Shown here piece after piece: positions 41,332 to 52,800 of a stretch of DNA of 64,000 nt (position 1 is its first letter; each line of letters opens with the position of its first letter). Where the stretch lies: the NCBI GenBank assembly GCA_965112735.1, contig OZ218964.1, positions 2,604,001 to 2,668,000 of the forward strand, in the 5' to 3' direction. The notes beneath the pieces are model-generated. The model made no database searches. It was given only the letters and a program-made list of their open reading frames with translations, and was not told the origin of the DNA. The DNA is from Phaeosaccion multiseriatum. Lineage: Eukaryota; Ochrophyta, other classes. Position numbers and translations under genes: made by a program.

Positions 41332-43235
41332 GACACAAACTCGCTCCTTCCCTCATCGCCAGCAATATGTTGCAAGCTCAGCATCCTCGCACCTTGCACG
41401 GGGTCGTACGTCCGTGTACTGCCATCCCCCGCTTTCTCGCACTGCAACTTGCAACCAACCATCCCGACCCCGCCCCTGGGATTGGTAACCTCCTGTCTGT
41501 CTATGCCCTGCCTCTCCCCTCCCCATCCACTGCCATCCCCTCCCTACCTCCTGCCTATGCCCTGCCTCTCCCCATCCCACCCCACCTCCTGTCTAATCTA
41601 TGCCGTGCCTCTCCCCTCCCCTCCCCATCCACTGCCATCCCCTCTCCCTTCCCTCAGATCAAGATCTGGGACGTGTACAGCGATCGAGGGGTCCGCCGCA
41701 CGTACAAGGGTCACTCCGCTGCTGTGCGGGACGTGACGTTCAACAACGACGGCAGCCGCTTTGTTAGCGCCTCCTACGACCGCTTCAGCCGCCTCTGGGA
41801 CACTGAGACGGGCCAATGCGTCAGGTGTGTATGCATGTATGTATGTATGTACGTATGTGTGTATGTATGTACGTACGTATGTATGTATGTATGTACGTAT
41901 GTGTGCATGTATCTGTGTATGTGTGCATGTATATGTGTATGTTTGCACTCAAAGTGGCCCATTCTATGTGTACAACCAATAGCTCACGCCACCCCCTCAA
42001 AACTGCGCGTCCCTCCCACCCCACCCATATGATTCCAGCGTATTTACGAACCGCAAGATGCCGTACTGTGTGACCTTCTACCCTCGCGACGACAACATCT
42101 TCCTGGCGGGGTGCAGTGACAACAAAATCATTCAGTGGGACGCAAGGAGCGGGGAGATCACGCAGGAGTACAACCACCACTTGTCGCCCGTCAACTCCGT
42201 GCTGTTTGTTGACGATGATGAGCGCTTCGTGTCTACGAGTGATGATAAGAAGGTGGGGAGTTGCTTCGGAGGGGAGGGAGGGAGGGTGGGAAGGCACAAG
42301 AGGAGAGAGGCAAGGAGGGGGGGACAGAGCAACCCCTTCCTTGTCGATGATGATGCTTGTATCACCAATTGCTGCTGCCACTACCGCAGCTGCCTCCTAT
42401 GGACCTCCTACCGCCTCTTGCATCGACCCCTTCGACCCTTAGGAGCCTCACACCACCCCCCCCCCCCCTCCCGTCAGGTGCTAATCTGGGAGTACGACAT
42501 CCCGGTGCCGATCAAGTACATTTCTGAGCCTGAGATGCACTCGATGCCCGCCACGGCTCTGCATCCGTCGGGCGGCTTTTGGGTGGGGCAGAGCCTCGAT
42601 AATCGCATCCTTACTTGGGGCGCAAGGGACAAGTTTAGAGAGAACAAGAAGAAGGTAAGAAGGAAGGTGGGCTTACTGACTTACTGACTCGCCCATTTAG
42701 ACGTGTAGTGTGTCACTTGTCCTCAAGTGGTTCAATCTATCCATCTTTCTAACTGTTTGTTTCTGCTGTCCCTCCTCCCTGTGCTGAGAAGGTGTTCAAG
42801 GGACATACCAACGCCGGTTACGCGTGCCGCATGGACTTCTCCCCCTCGGGCAAGTTCCTCGCCAGCGGAGACGGAACAGGTGCGTGTGTGTGTGTGCGTG
42901 CGTGTGTGTGCGTGTGTGTGCGTGTGCGTGTGTGCGTGTGTGTGTGTGTGTGCGTGTGCGTGTGTGTGTGTGTGCTCGGCAGGTCTCTCTCTCTCTCTCT
43001 CTCTCGTTCTCTCCCTCTCTCACGCCCCTCCCCCCCTCTTCATCTCACTTGCTCCCTCCGGCCTCAACCGCCCCCGCCAGGCAAGCTATTTGTGTGGGAC
43101 TGGAACAGCAAGAAGGTCGTCAAGTCCCTCAAGGCACACGACAAGGGGCCCGCCATCGACGTCAAGTGGCACCCCAAGGAGCCGAGCTGGGTGGCCACAT
43201 GCGGATGGGACGGTCTCATTAAGCTCTGGAGATAG
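39161..43235 (+). CDS. CDC40: Pre-mRNA-processing factor 17 (WD40 splicing factor)
   Basis: Second-step splicing factor Prp17/CDC40. Nine exons: 39161-39985, 40403-40568, 40809-40947, 41144-41231, 41658-41824, 42039-42252, 42478-42654, 42792-42879 and 43081-43235; phases agree throughout. N-terminus MEALAGYGSSGSDEG matches the family start, so the ATG at 39161 is preferred to one 90 bp upstream. A VEDWSFHEQYHTFHNYGYA motif and a Lys/Arg/Glu-rich stretch precede the WD40 propeller, with repeats beginning RWTGHSKGVQ, TYKGHSAAVRDVTF, MPYCVTFYP, HHLSPVNSVLF, EPEMHSMPATALHP, VFKGHTNAGYACRMDFSP and AHDKGPAIDVKWHP, and it ends GWDGLIKLWR. The intron after exon 4 begins GC rather than GT. Introns are rich in GT and CA repeats. 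Confidence 0.93.
40577..40720. repeat. GT-rich microsatellite in PRP17 intron 2
   Basis: Degenerate (GT)n with GC variants in the second intron. Similar tracts lie at 41281-41330 (CA)n, 41825-41945 (GTAT)n and 42880-42975 in later introns of the same gene. Confidence 0.9.
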
Positions 43236-43241
43236 TGAGTC

Positions 43242-43277
<36 letters not shown>

Positions 43278-43943
43278 GAGATAGTGAGTCCTGACACTCT
43301 CATTCATTGCCATAGACCTTGCGAGTCCTTCCGAGTAGAGGGAGAGGCAGCAATTTCTTGGGAGGAACCCCTTCTTTATTGTGTTGTGCTTCGAAGAGTG
43401 GGTATGGTCGGAGAGCCTCCGTTCGTGGTGACGCCCTTGCAGAAGCAGCAGCAGCAGCAGCAGTAGCAGGGGTGCCGGTGGGAAGGCACTCTAATTCAGT
43501 GTGTCCTCACTCACATCATTCTTCAATGGCTGCATGCTGCTTGCCTTGGTTGCATCATGATTGTTCAATGGCTGCTTGCAGCTTGCCTTGTTGCCTTGTT
43601 GCCTTGGTTGGGTTGGCACAGTGAGGCGCTTGGGGGTCTCGAGGAGGTGGAGGAGAGGAGAGGAGAGGCGCTTTGGGCAGCCTTTGGACCGAGAGGCACG
43701 GCCATAGACACCGCGGCAAGGGCAAGCGGGTTTGGGAGGAGGCATATGGGGCGAGGTGTCGCCGCAGAGCAGCCGCCTTGGAGGGGAGGAAGGAAGGAGG
43801 AGAAATGCCACGCACACACCTTTTCATTCCAGCCACACATACACCTTCTAATGACCAAGTCTGTCATGTTTTTGTTGTATGCCTGGCAGACGCTCAATTC
43901 ACCAAAGCAGCGCACCGCCCCCTCATGTGTACAATTGTATCCC
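43236..43943. other. Convergent 3' region between PRP17 and the PB1/FW gene
   Basis: About 700 bp between two convergent stop codons. It holds a CT repeat at 43243-43276, a (GCA)n run at 43446-43463 and imperfect repeats of a CAATGGCTGCTTGCAGCTTG-like block at 43520-43600. No exon supported; I looked for a UBA-like extension of the PB1/FW gene and saw none. Confidence 0.6.
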
Positions 43944-45364
43944 TCATTTGCCACCCCGTCCACTGCCATCCCCCTCCGTGGTCGGGTCAGGCACCACCAT
44001 GACGCACAGCCACACGCGCTGCCCGAACTTCTTCCCACCCCCTCCACTGCCATCCCCGCCCGAGGCGTCCCGCAGCCTCCAGTGGCCCTCATAGCGGCCT
44101 TGGGCCAGTGGGGCCGTGAGGTAGACAGACACCTCCGCTGAGTCTCCGGGTTGCACCCCCCCAACCACCGGGAAGCCCCTGTCTCTGTCCGCGGGGAGGC
44201 CCTCCCCCGGGGGCATGAAGTCCTGACACCCCTTACTGACCTGTTTGGGTGTGGGGGATTGGGGGTCATGTTTGTGTGTAGGGAAGGCCTCAAAGGACAT
44301 GTCAACAACACGCACGCACACACGCACACATAGACACATGCAGAGACACAATCACACACAGAAACAGACACACTGACACGCACACATGCATGCACACACA
44401 CACGCACCGGCACGAGGTCGCAGTCGTCTGGCCAGGGCTCTGTGGAATCGTTGCGCAGCAGCCACGTCTTCTTGAGGAAGTCCCCCGGGGTCACCTCGGA
44501 CAGGTCCGGCAGCGTAACGTGCTCGATGAACCGCGCCCTCGCTCTGGCTCCTCCCCCCCCTCCTCCTCCTCCGCAACCTCCTCGTCCTCCTCGTCCTCCG
44601 CCTCCTCGCCCTCCTCGCCCTCCTCGTCCTCGTCCCCCTCTTCCTCCTCGACGGCCACAACCATCCCACTCTCCTCCGCCGCCGCCGCCGCAGCCGCCAT
44701 CGCCCGGATCGGCATCCGCGTCAGAATCTGCACTTCCGCCGTCCAATGTGGTGTCAAAACCGTCTCCTCCTCCCCGTCCACTGCCGTCCCACCCCCATCC
44801 ACTGCCATCCCCCCCTCTTCCACCCCTCCCTCCCAGGCCTCTCCCTCGCCCCTCAGGCCCCGCCCACCCCCTTCCATCCCCTCCTGGCCCAAACGGCGGT
44901 GGAGGAGGAGGAGAGGGAGGGGGAAACCCAGCAAAAGGTCCGTGGTGGCGAGCGCCCCCCCCTGGGTGTCTGCCCCCCCCTGGATGCATACCCCCCCCTG
45001 GGTGCATTCCCCCCCCTGGGTGCATACCCCCCCCTGGGTGCATGGGAGCATCAACGGGTGCTCCGCGGGGGACCCCCACCCCTTCCTCGCGGAACGGACT
45101 CTGCACCCCTTCCCCACGGAATGGACTCTGTATCCCTCCCCACCCTCCGTACTGCTGGTGGTGGTGCGGGTGGTGGGGGTGCAGGGGCTGGTGACCGGTG
45201 TCAAAACCGGCAGAAGCAGGGTCTGGACGATGAAGATGATGATGATGATGATGATGATGGCGGTGGCGGTGGGGAGGAGGGTGGTGGGGATGGTGGTGTC
45301 GCTGACTCCCGTCCGCTTGCCACGTGTGATGCTGAAGAGGGTTAAACCCTACCCCTACACCCTC

Positions 45365-45402
<38 letters not shown>

Positions 45403-46111
45403 GACCGCCTGGGTAGGGCGGGGAAGGAGGGGGGGCATACCCAGGGGGGCCATACCCAGGGGGGGCATACCCAGGTGGGCCATACCCAGAGCCGTGCTGC
45501 CGCTCTTGCCCCCTCCCCGCAGCCGGGTTCCCACCGGGACCGCACCCCCTACCGCGTTTGTTCCCCCTCTGCCCCCTTCCACCACCACCACCGCCTCCTT
45601 CCCTCCCCCCTCCCTCCGCCCCTCCGTCTTCTCCACCAAGGCCGGCAGCAGTCCCAGGCCCACTCCCCTTAACATGGACAGCGGAGCAGCGCCGTGTGGC
45701 CTGCATGAAGGACGCTGCGTCTGCCGCAGAGAGCAAGCCGAGGCGCGTCAGCCGCTGGATGCGTAGCCCACCGAAGGCGCGGAGCAGGACCATGACCTCC
45801 ACGCTGCTGTTGACGCCGACGCCGTGCCGCCGCAGGAGAGTCACCACGGGGTGGCGATGCCTGTGCCTACCCGGCCTGTGCCTGCCCGGCCTGGACTCGG
45901 TCGCTTCCCCTTCTCCTTCTTCTCCTTGTTGTTGTGGCCCGCCCTTCTGACTCTGTTTTTCTGCTTCTTCTACCGCCCTCTGTCCTCCCACCTTTGGCGG
46001 CCCGGAAGTCCGCTCCAACACCTGGTCACCAGCCTCTTCATCACCAGTTTCAGTGTCCACCGCCGCTTCATCTCGAACATCCCTACCGACACCACCACCA
46101 CCACCACCATT

Positions 46112-46156
<45 letters not shown>

Positions 46157-46837
46157 TTGAAAGTCGGGCTCTGCCTTCTTCCAGAGCGGAGGGGGCACCA
46201 GACCAGTCTTGACCAAGCGCCTCGCTGGCAACTTGGCAAGGGCCAGGAAGTGGCCCACGTCTGACGCCTCGAGGCCACACAGGCCGTAGTCCCGGGACAG
46301 CGAGGCTCTTGCGCGCTGAAGGACCTCCAGCATGGCCTCCGTGTGACTAGGCAGAGCATCGGCTTCCTCTTCCTCCTCCTCCTCCTCCTCCTCCTCCTCC
46401 CCCTCCTCCTCCTCTTGCTCCTTCTCCCCCTCCTCCTCCTCGTCTTCGTCCTCCCCGCCCTCTTCCTCGTCGTCCACCTCGCCCTCGTCCCATTCATCCT
46501 GCGATTCCTCACCGCCCCCAACCCCTCTCTCTCCCCCTTCCGAGACCCTCACGTCCTTCGCATTGCTCGCATCCGCGCCATCGAGGCCATCCACCATAAC
46601 GATGCGCAGAGGCCTTGGTAGGCAGGTCCACTCCTCCTCCGTCATCTCCTCCAATACTATCATATCTCCTTTAGCATCGGCGTACTCGAGCAGGGTCGGC
46701 ACCTCTTCCTCCACTTTGAACGCCGCCCGCAGGGCCAGCCTCAGAGCAGACAGGGAGGGGGAGGGAAGCTCAAGCCTCCGCATGACATGTCTGTACGTCG
46801 CCTTGACCACAAGCGTTTCCATTGGGACGGGTCTCAC
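43944..46837 (-). CDS. PB1 and FW-domain protein, NBR1-like autophagy receptor candidate
   Basis: Two exons, 44408-46837 and 43944-44240, about 908 aa; an alternative Met lies 5 residues in (METLVVKATY). Residues 6-80 look like a PB1 domain: LVVKATYRHVMRRLELPSPS, then VPTLLEYADAKGDMIVLEEM. Acidic low complexity, two short helical segments and a long Gly/His/Pro region with repeated MHPGGG follow. The C-terminus is an FW (four-tryptophan, NBR1/ILRUN) domain: FIEHVTLPDLSEVTPGDFLK, TWLLRNDSTEPWP, VQPGDSAEVSVYLTAP, YEGHWRLRD and FGQRVWLCVMV, with all four Trp present. The intron lies within this domain. A ZZ zinc finger and a C-terminal UBA, present in animal and plant NBR1, are not seen. NBR1 links cargo to Atg8; that role here is inference. 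Confidence 0.75.
46113..46155 (-). repeat. Poly-Ala coding repeat
   Basis: A (CAG)n/(AGC)n run on the plus strand is read on the minus strand as an Ala run in the PB1/FW gene. Confidence 0.85.
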
Positions 46838-47530
46838 TCACTCAACGATTGACATTATGGGGCCCATTATGGTTTGAGGTTTGTCCCGAGAGAGTCGTAA
46901 ACTGCCATCGCAGTAAGTCATCGAATCCAAAAAAATAAATTTCAAATTTCCATGCCTTCCATTTTTTATGGGACCCCTTCCAGGCTTTCAAGCTTCCCTC
47001 TCTCTTCAGCTTGCTTAGCTCTACTTCTCGCTCCAGGTGTGAGGGCTGGTTGTCCCTGCCTTGAGGTGAAGGCCCCCCTGGGCGGTGGCAGGAGGGAGAA
47101 GAAAGGAGGAGGAGGGAAAAAAATCCGTGGTGTTGATATCTGGGGTTGACTGTGTGAAGGAGGAGAGATCCGGGAGCTCGGATCACAAGAGCACCGGGAG
47201 GGATAACAAGGGTGGATTGAAAGGAGGAGGAGGAGGAGGAGGAGGAGGAGGAGGAGGAGGAGGAGGAGCATAGTAGAATCCTTTATGATCAATTGGAGTT
47301 GACTGTGTGAAGGAGGAGAGATCCGGGAGCTCGGATCACAAGGGCACCGGGAGGGATAACAAGGGTGGATTGAAAGAAGGAGGAGCGGCAAAGCCACGGG
47401 GAAGGATCAAAAGGAGGGGGGAGGGATAGGTGACGGAGGAGGATCAGAAGGGTGGAGCGAGAGGAGGGAGGAGCGGCAGAGAGAGCCACGGGGCAGGATC
47501 GCTTGTGTGGAGAGAGAGGAGGGACAGAGC
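46838..47530. promoter_or_regulatory. Divergent intergenic region with an 85-bp direct duplication
   Basis: Between the PB1/FW gene (minus) and the FNIP-repeat gene (plus). A block starting GTTGACTGTGTGAAGGAGGA occurs at 47144-47228 and again at 47298-47382, about 98 percent identical, with a third degraded relative at about 47395-47470. A (GGA)n tract at 47223-47270 separates the first two. Such an arrangement near the start of the plus-strand gene may hold its upstream control sequence or 5' UTR. Confidence 0.6.
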
Positions 47531-50500
47531 ATGGGTTGCGCAGCGTCGTGCGCCGGGCGACAACGGCCGCCGGCACTGACTGCTACGACTGCACCGCCTC
47601 ACTCGCCAGAGCCGACGGCAGCAGACGGCGGCGGTTCGACTGCAAGAGCCCCCTTCTTTACCACCACCGACGCGTACCAAGGAGGGGGTGGGGATGAGGA
47701 TGAAGACAGCCGGATCGGGGAGCCGAAGACCGTCACTAGTCCAATAGCGGCTTGTAGTGATGATGAAGACGTCCTGATCGGGGATAGGAAGACCATCACC
47801 CAATACAAAGTGGATGTCGACTCGCTGAAGGAAGAGTGGAGAAGCTTGTTTGCCCGAGAGGGCACGAGTCGCAGCACGAGTCGCAGCAGAAGTCGCAGCA
47901 GCAGCAGAAGCAGCAGCAGAAGAAGACGCAGCAGAAGTAGCAGCGGCAGGGGCAGCAGCGGAGTTGGGAAGGACGGGGCGACGCCGGGCTCGGCCACGGC
48001 GCTTGTGCAGGGAGCCGCAGGCCTGACGCTGCCTCTCAAGTGGAGCGAGACAGCGGGGAAGGAGGCGGTAGGCACGCAGGAGGGGGGCGTAGTGGGTGTT
48101 AGGACCCCGTCATCACCCAAGGGCGTGCGGCAGAGGGGGCTTGAGGTTGACGTGGGGGGCTATGGGAAGGGAGCTGAGCTCTCTAGAGCTTTGCTCTCTG
48201 GAGCTCAAGGGGGAGGAGGGGCCACTGGCACTGCACCCGTCTCGCTGGACCAAGTCGGCGAGGATATGGATGGCAGCGGAAGGGCAGAGGGCTTGCGGGA
48301 AAGGGACTCCGATGACGGGAACGAGAGGTCGCCGCTAGAGGAAGGCGGGCCGCATTGCTTTCCAGGAGGAGACTCTACAGCTGGTGTCAGGACTGCTGCT
48401 GCCGTTCGCGAGGCTGGTTTCCATGCTGGGGTGACTGCGACGCAAGCCCTCTGCGTGCTGGCCCGGGCCTTTGGAGAGTCGGCGGTGCGAGCGCTGTGGG
48501 GCGTGAATCGGGAGCTGTACCTCGTGAGTATGACTAGGAGGCGCCTTGTACTACACTGTATCATGCCCGGCCACACTCAGCAGCGCCTTATGATGACAAT
48601 CATGCAACAGCCTCTGCCGCCACTGCCGCCACTGCACACGGAGGGGAGGAGGGACGACGACGACTTCACCTCCGCAGCAGCCGACGAGCGATGCGCGCTG
48701 CTGGAGGGTTGGCAGCAGCACAAGGTAGAGCAGGACGAGCAAGAGAAGGGGGGCCAAGCTGGTGGGAGAGAGCGGCTGGGGAGTGACGAGGTGGGGCCCG
48801 AGAATCGGGCACAACAAGGCAATGGCGAGAATGGCGATGAGAGTGGCCCTGCCACGGAGGAGCGAGAGAAGCACCACGCGTCGTTTGGGGAAGCAGAGCG
48901 ACCGCATATCCCCCCCATCGTCCGCCACGTCCGTCTGGGGTCGACGTACCGAGACCAAAGCATCGCCCGCGCCGAGGAGAGCCCCTTTTCCTCCTCCTCG
49001 TCCCTCACGCACTTATTCTGCGGTCGCTCCTACCGCGGCATGCAGCGACAGAGGGAGCAGCGCTTCGTTCGCCTCATGTTATCCGCGTTGCCGCCATCTG
49101 TGGAGACGCTCACCCTAGGCGACTTTTACAACGATCCTGACCTGGGGCCTGCGCTGTGTGCGCAGGAGCAGCAGCAAGGGCAGCAGCAAGAGCAGTTGGT
49201 TGTACAGCAGGGAGACAGCCCTCTGAGGGCCTATCTACCGTCGCTCAGACGCCTCTCGCTGGGCGACCGTTTCAATCAGCCGATCAGCCTCCCCCCGGGG
49301 CTTGAAGAGGTCCGATTTGGGTGAGTATGGGCATATGGGCATTTGAAGCATTCAGAGAGAGGAGGACGGGCTGTTGCAACGCAGCAACTCCTGTGGGTAG
49401 TCTCCGCCCCTCGATGTGCGGCTGTGGCTTTCGTCTCTCTTCCTCTCTATGGCTGTGGCTTTCGTCTCTCTTCCTCTCTTTCCTCCCTCTTCCTCTCTGC
49501 CACCCTTTCTCCCTCACTGCCTCTGTCTTTGCCTGTCTTTCCGTCTTTCTCTTTCTCGCTCTCCATGTTGTCCTGAGTTATCTCTCTCTCCGCCTTTGTG
49601 TCTCTTTCTCGTGATGCCTCCCCCTCTCCCTCTTTTCTATCTCACAGACTCTATTTCAACCAAGGCGACCCGGAGAGTACCCCCTCCCCTCCCGTCCCTC
49701 CCGAAGCCCCCCCGGGCCCCGCCGCCCCCCCGGAGATGCTGGCAGGAGCCGGTGTCCCATCCCTTCCCACGCTTGCGGTTGGGCCTGTTCCTGTTCCTGG
49801 CGGTGTTCCGACTCGCCACATGCTGCCATCCTCCCTCCTTCGCGTGACTTTCTCCGATCGCTTCAATAAAGAGGTGACCCTTCCGGAGGGCCTTCAGGAC
49901 TTGGTGTTTGGTCATGATTATAACATGCCAGTGGAGCTGCCCTCCAGCCTACGCCGAGTGGAATTCTCCTTCTGCTTCAATCAGAGGGTGACGCTGCCGC
50001 AGCAGCTCGAGTCCGTCACGTTTGGTGAGTGCAAGTCAGTGACTGAGTAAGTCAGTGATTGATAAGTCAGTGATTGAGTAAGTCAATGACTGCCGCAGCA
50101 GCTCGAGTCCGTCACGGTTGGTGAGTGCGTGGTTTTGTGCTTGCTTTTCCTGCACCGATTGCTCTCTTATGACGTTTTTTTATCGTTTCCTTGCCCACCT
50201 CTCCCCCCTCCTCTCCTCTCCTCTCCTCTCCCTCCCTCGACAGGGCACGACTTCAATCAAACCGTTGTGCTACCCCCCTCTCTGAGACGAGTCGCCTTTG
50301 GCTGGCGCTACGACCAGATCGTTTCGTCCTTCCCCGAGGGGCTGGAGGAGGCCGCCTTCGGAGTCAACTACAATCAGCCCTTGCCGAGCTTGCCAGCGTC
50401 GCTCCGAGAGCTTTCCCTGTCGTGGAGCTTCAATCAACCCTTGGACCTGCTCACCAACACCAGCGCTACGAGCAGCAGCAGAGGTAGTATCAACCAGGAT

Positions 50501-51851
50501 GGCAGTGGCAGCAGCAGCAGAGGTAGTATCAACCAGGATGGCAGTGGCAGCAGCAGCAGCAACAACAACAACAACACTAGCAGCGAGGATGGCAGCAGTA
50601 GCGAGCAGCAGATGGCCTTTGCGCCGGGCGTGACTCTCTCCGGTCTGCGCAAGCTGACGCTGAATGGGGACATGTTCAATCACCCCTTGCGCCTGCCCGC
50701 CTCACTCCAAGAGCTGGAGATACGCTACTGCCACGCCTTTGATCAGGTGCTAAGCTTACCCGAGGGGGTGCGGCGCCTCAGCTTCGTGGGAGACTCCTTC
50801 GGACCGAGTGAGTGGGGGGGGGGGGGTGGAGGAGAGGGAAGTGAGGAAGGAGGGAAGAGGGCAGAGGGGAGAGGAAAGAAAGAGAGAGAGGAGAGAGAAG
50901 GGAGGAGGAAGCAGAGAGGAGAGAAGAGAAAGTACAGAGGATGAGAAAGGATTGAGGAGAGAGACAGGAAAGAAGACCTAGAGGGAAGAGACAAGAGGAG
51001 AGAGGACCGGAACGAGGACAGGCAAGAGAGAAGAGAAAGAGCAGGGAGGGGAAAGGAAGGGGACAGAGAAGGCAGAAGAGAGAGAGGAGAGTGGAGAGAG
51101 GAGAGAAAAGAGGGAGGCGTCCTCCCTGCTGCTTGGGTGTTCTTCCTGTTGCTTGGTCCGGGAGGTATACGTGTCTGCGCGGGCGTTTGTATGTGTATGT
51201 GTGTGTGTGCGTGCGTGTGTGCTGACATGCATCCTTTTCTGCCCTCCCCTCTCAAGCGCAACCCAGACTCTAACTAACCAGCGCTTCTCTTCTCTTCTCT
51301 TCTCTTGCCTCCCTGCCCTCTCCGCCCCCCTCCTGGGGTATGACAGCCTACAACCAGCCCTTGTCCCTGCCCGCGTCCCTTCGGCAGCTGCATCTGCCCT
51401 CCCGTTACGATCAGCCGCTCGGAACGCTCCCCAAGGGGCTTGAAGAGCTGAGCTTCCAGGAGGGGTACGAACACGAGGTGTGTGAGTGCCAGTGCTGAGC
51501 CTCCCTCCCCGGGGGGTAGGGGTGTTTTTATGTAGTTAGTACATAGTGTCATACGCAAACAAGCCCTGTCCGACTGCTTTTCAGGCGCTTGCATGCGGTT
51601 TGGGGTCTGTCGTTCCCCCACCCATCCACCCACTCTCACGCAATCACCCACCGACGCACGCACGCACCCACGCCCCTCAGGTGTTCCTCCCTCCCAGCAT
51701 CCGCCGAGTGACTTTCTCCGACTGCACGCTGCCCTTCCTGCGCGTGCCCCCCGGGGTGCGGCAGGTAGACGAGCACACTCGAAAGTGCTTCCAAGGACGG
51801 AGGTTTGACAAGTTCACCACGGCCTTGTTTGCCCCATATGATCTCAGATGA
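47531..51851 (+). CDS. FNIP-type leucine-rich repeat protein with putative N-myristoylation site
   Basis: Five exons: 47531-49320, 49648-50024, 50244-50807, 51347-51477 and 51681-51851, about 1010 aa, phases consistent. The start at 47531 is chosen because it gives MGCAASCAGR, a good myristoylation (Gly2) and palmitoylation (Cys3, Cys7) signal; a Met 24 bp upstream would bury it. Residues about 115-145 are Arg-Ser repeats and the region to about 500 is low complexity. From about 520 to the end there are about 12 FNIP-like repeats of about 22 residues, e.g. LPSLRRLSLGDRFNQPISLP, LPSSLRRVEFSFCFNQRVTL, LPPSLRRVAFGWRYDQIVSS and LPASLRQLHLPSRYDQPLGT. This family is abundant in Dictyostelium and giant viruses. 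Likely a membrane-tethered binding scaffold; partner unknown. Confidence 0.78.
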
Positions 51852-51956
51852 TCAGAGCTCGCTCTTTGGGACTTAAGCAGTCGACCACCGCCTGAGCTGC
51901 ATCATGCTCTCCCCCAACGACGAAGGCGTGGAGGAGTGGAGCGGTGTGCTCGGAGA

Positions 51957-52267
51957 GACTCAGAGCCTGATGCTCGACGGCGAACACAGAGCCTGATGCT
52001 CGACGGCGAACACAGAGCCTGATGCTCGACGGCGAACACAGAGCCTGATGCTCGACGGCGAACACAGAGCCTGATGCTCGACGGCGAACACAGAGCCTGA
52101 TGCTCGACGGCGAACACAGAGCCTGATGCTCGACGGCGAACACAGAGCCTGATGCTCGACGGCGATCACAGAGCCTGATGCTCGACGGCGAACACAGATC
52201 CTGATGCTCGACAGCGAACACAGAGCCTGATGCTCGACGGCGAACACAGATCCTGATGCTCGACAGC
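51957..52267. repeat. 26-bp minisatellite
   Basis: About twelve tandem copies of a 26-bp unit CAGAGCCTGATGCTCGACGG+CGAACA, with a few copies differing by one base (CGATCA, ACAGATCC, CGACAGCG). The unit is not a multiple of three, so any frame through it rotates through three phases every 78 bp. Confidence 0.95.
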
Positions 52268-52344
52268 GACGGCAAGAAGCCCGTGAAGGGGCGCGACGCC
52301 ATCGTGAGCTCTGTGCGCGACGAGGACTTGATTTTTGATTGTGG

Positions 52345-52800
52345 ACGGTGGGAGGGACGGTGGGAGGGATGGTGGGAGGGATGGTGGGAGGGATGGTGGG
52401 AGGGATGGTGGGAGGGATGGTGGGAGGGATGGTGGGAGGGATGGTGGGAGGGATGGTGGGAGGGATGGTGGGAGGGATGGTGGGAGGGATGGTGGGAGGG
52501 ATGGTGGGAGGGATGGTGGGAGGGATGGTGGGAGGGATGGTGGGAGGGATGGTGGGAGGGATGGTGGGAGGGATGGTGGGAGGGATGGTGGGAGGGATGG
52601 TGGGAGGGATGGTGGGAGGGATGGTGGGAGGGATGGTGGGAGGGATGGTGGGAGGGATGGTGGGAGGGATGGTGGGAGGGATGGTGGGAGGGATGGTGGG
52701 AGGGACGGTGGGAGGGACGGTGGGAGGGATGGTGGGAGGGACGGTGGGAGGGACGGTGGGAGGGACGGTGGGAGGGACGGTGGGAGGGACGGTGGGAGGG
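52345..52800. repeat. 12-bp minisatellite
   Basis: About 38 tandem copies of GGGAGGGATGGT. Interior units are identical; the first unit and most of the last eight read GACGGT instead of GATGGT. Flanked on the right by CCCTTGCC repeats. All three plus frames and two minus frames stay open through it, giving spurious Gly-Gly-Arg-Asp, Trp-Glu-Gly, Pro-Ser-His and Leu-Pro-Pro-Ser polypeptides. Confidence 0.95.

Noticed and set aside
43565-43943. C-terminal extension of the PB1/FW gene with a UBA domain
   Set aside because: Minus-strand frames here show no UBA-like sequence and no matching splice sites were convincing.
51957-52267. CRISPR-like direct repeats
   Set aside because: Units abut with no unique spacers; the organism is eukaryotic. 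It is a minisatellite.
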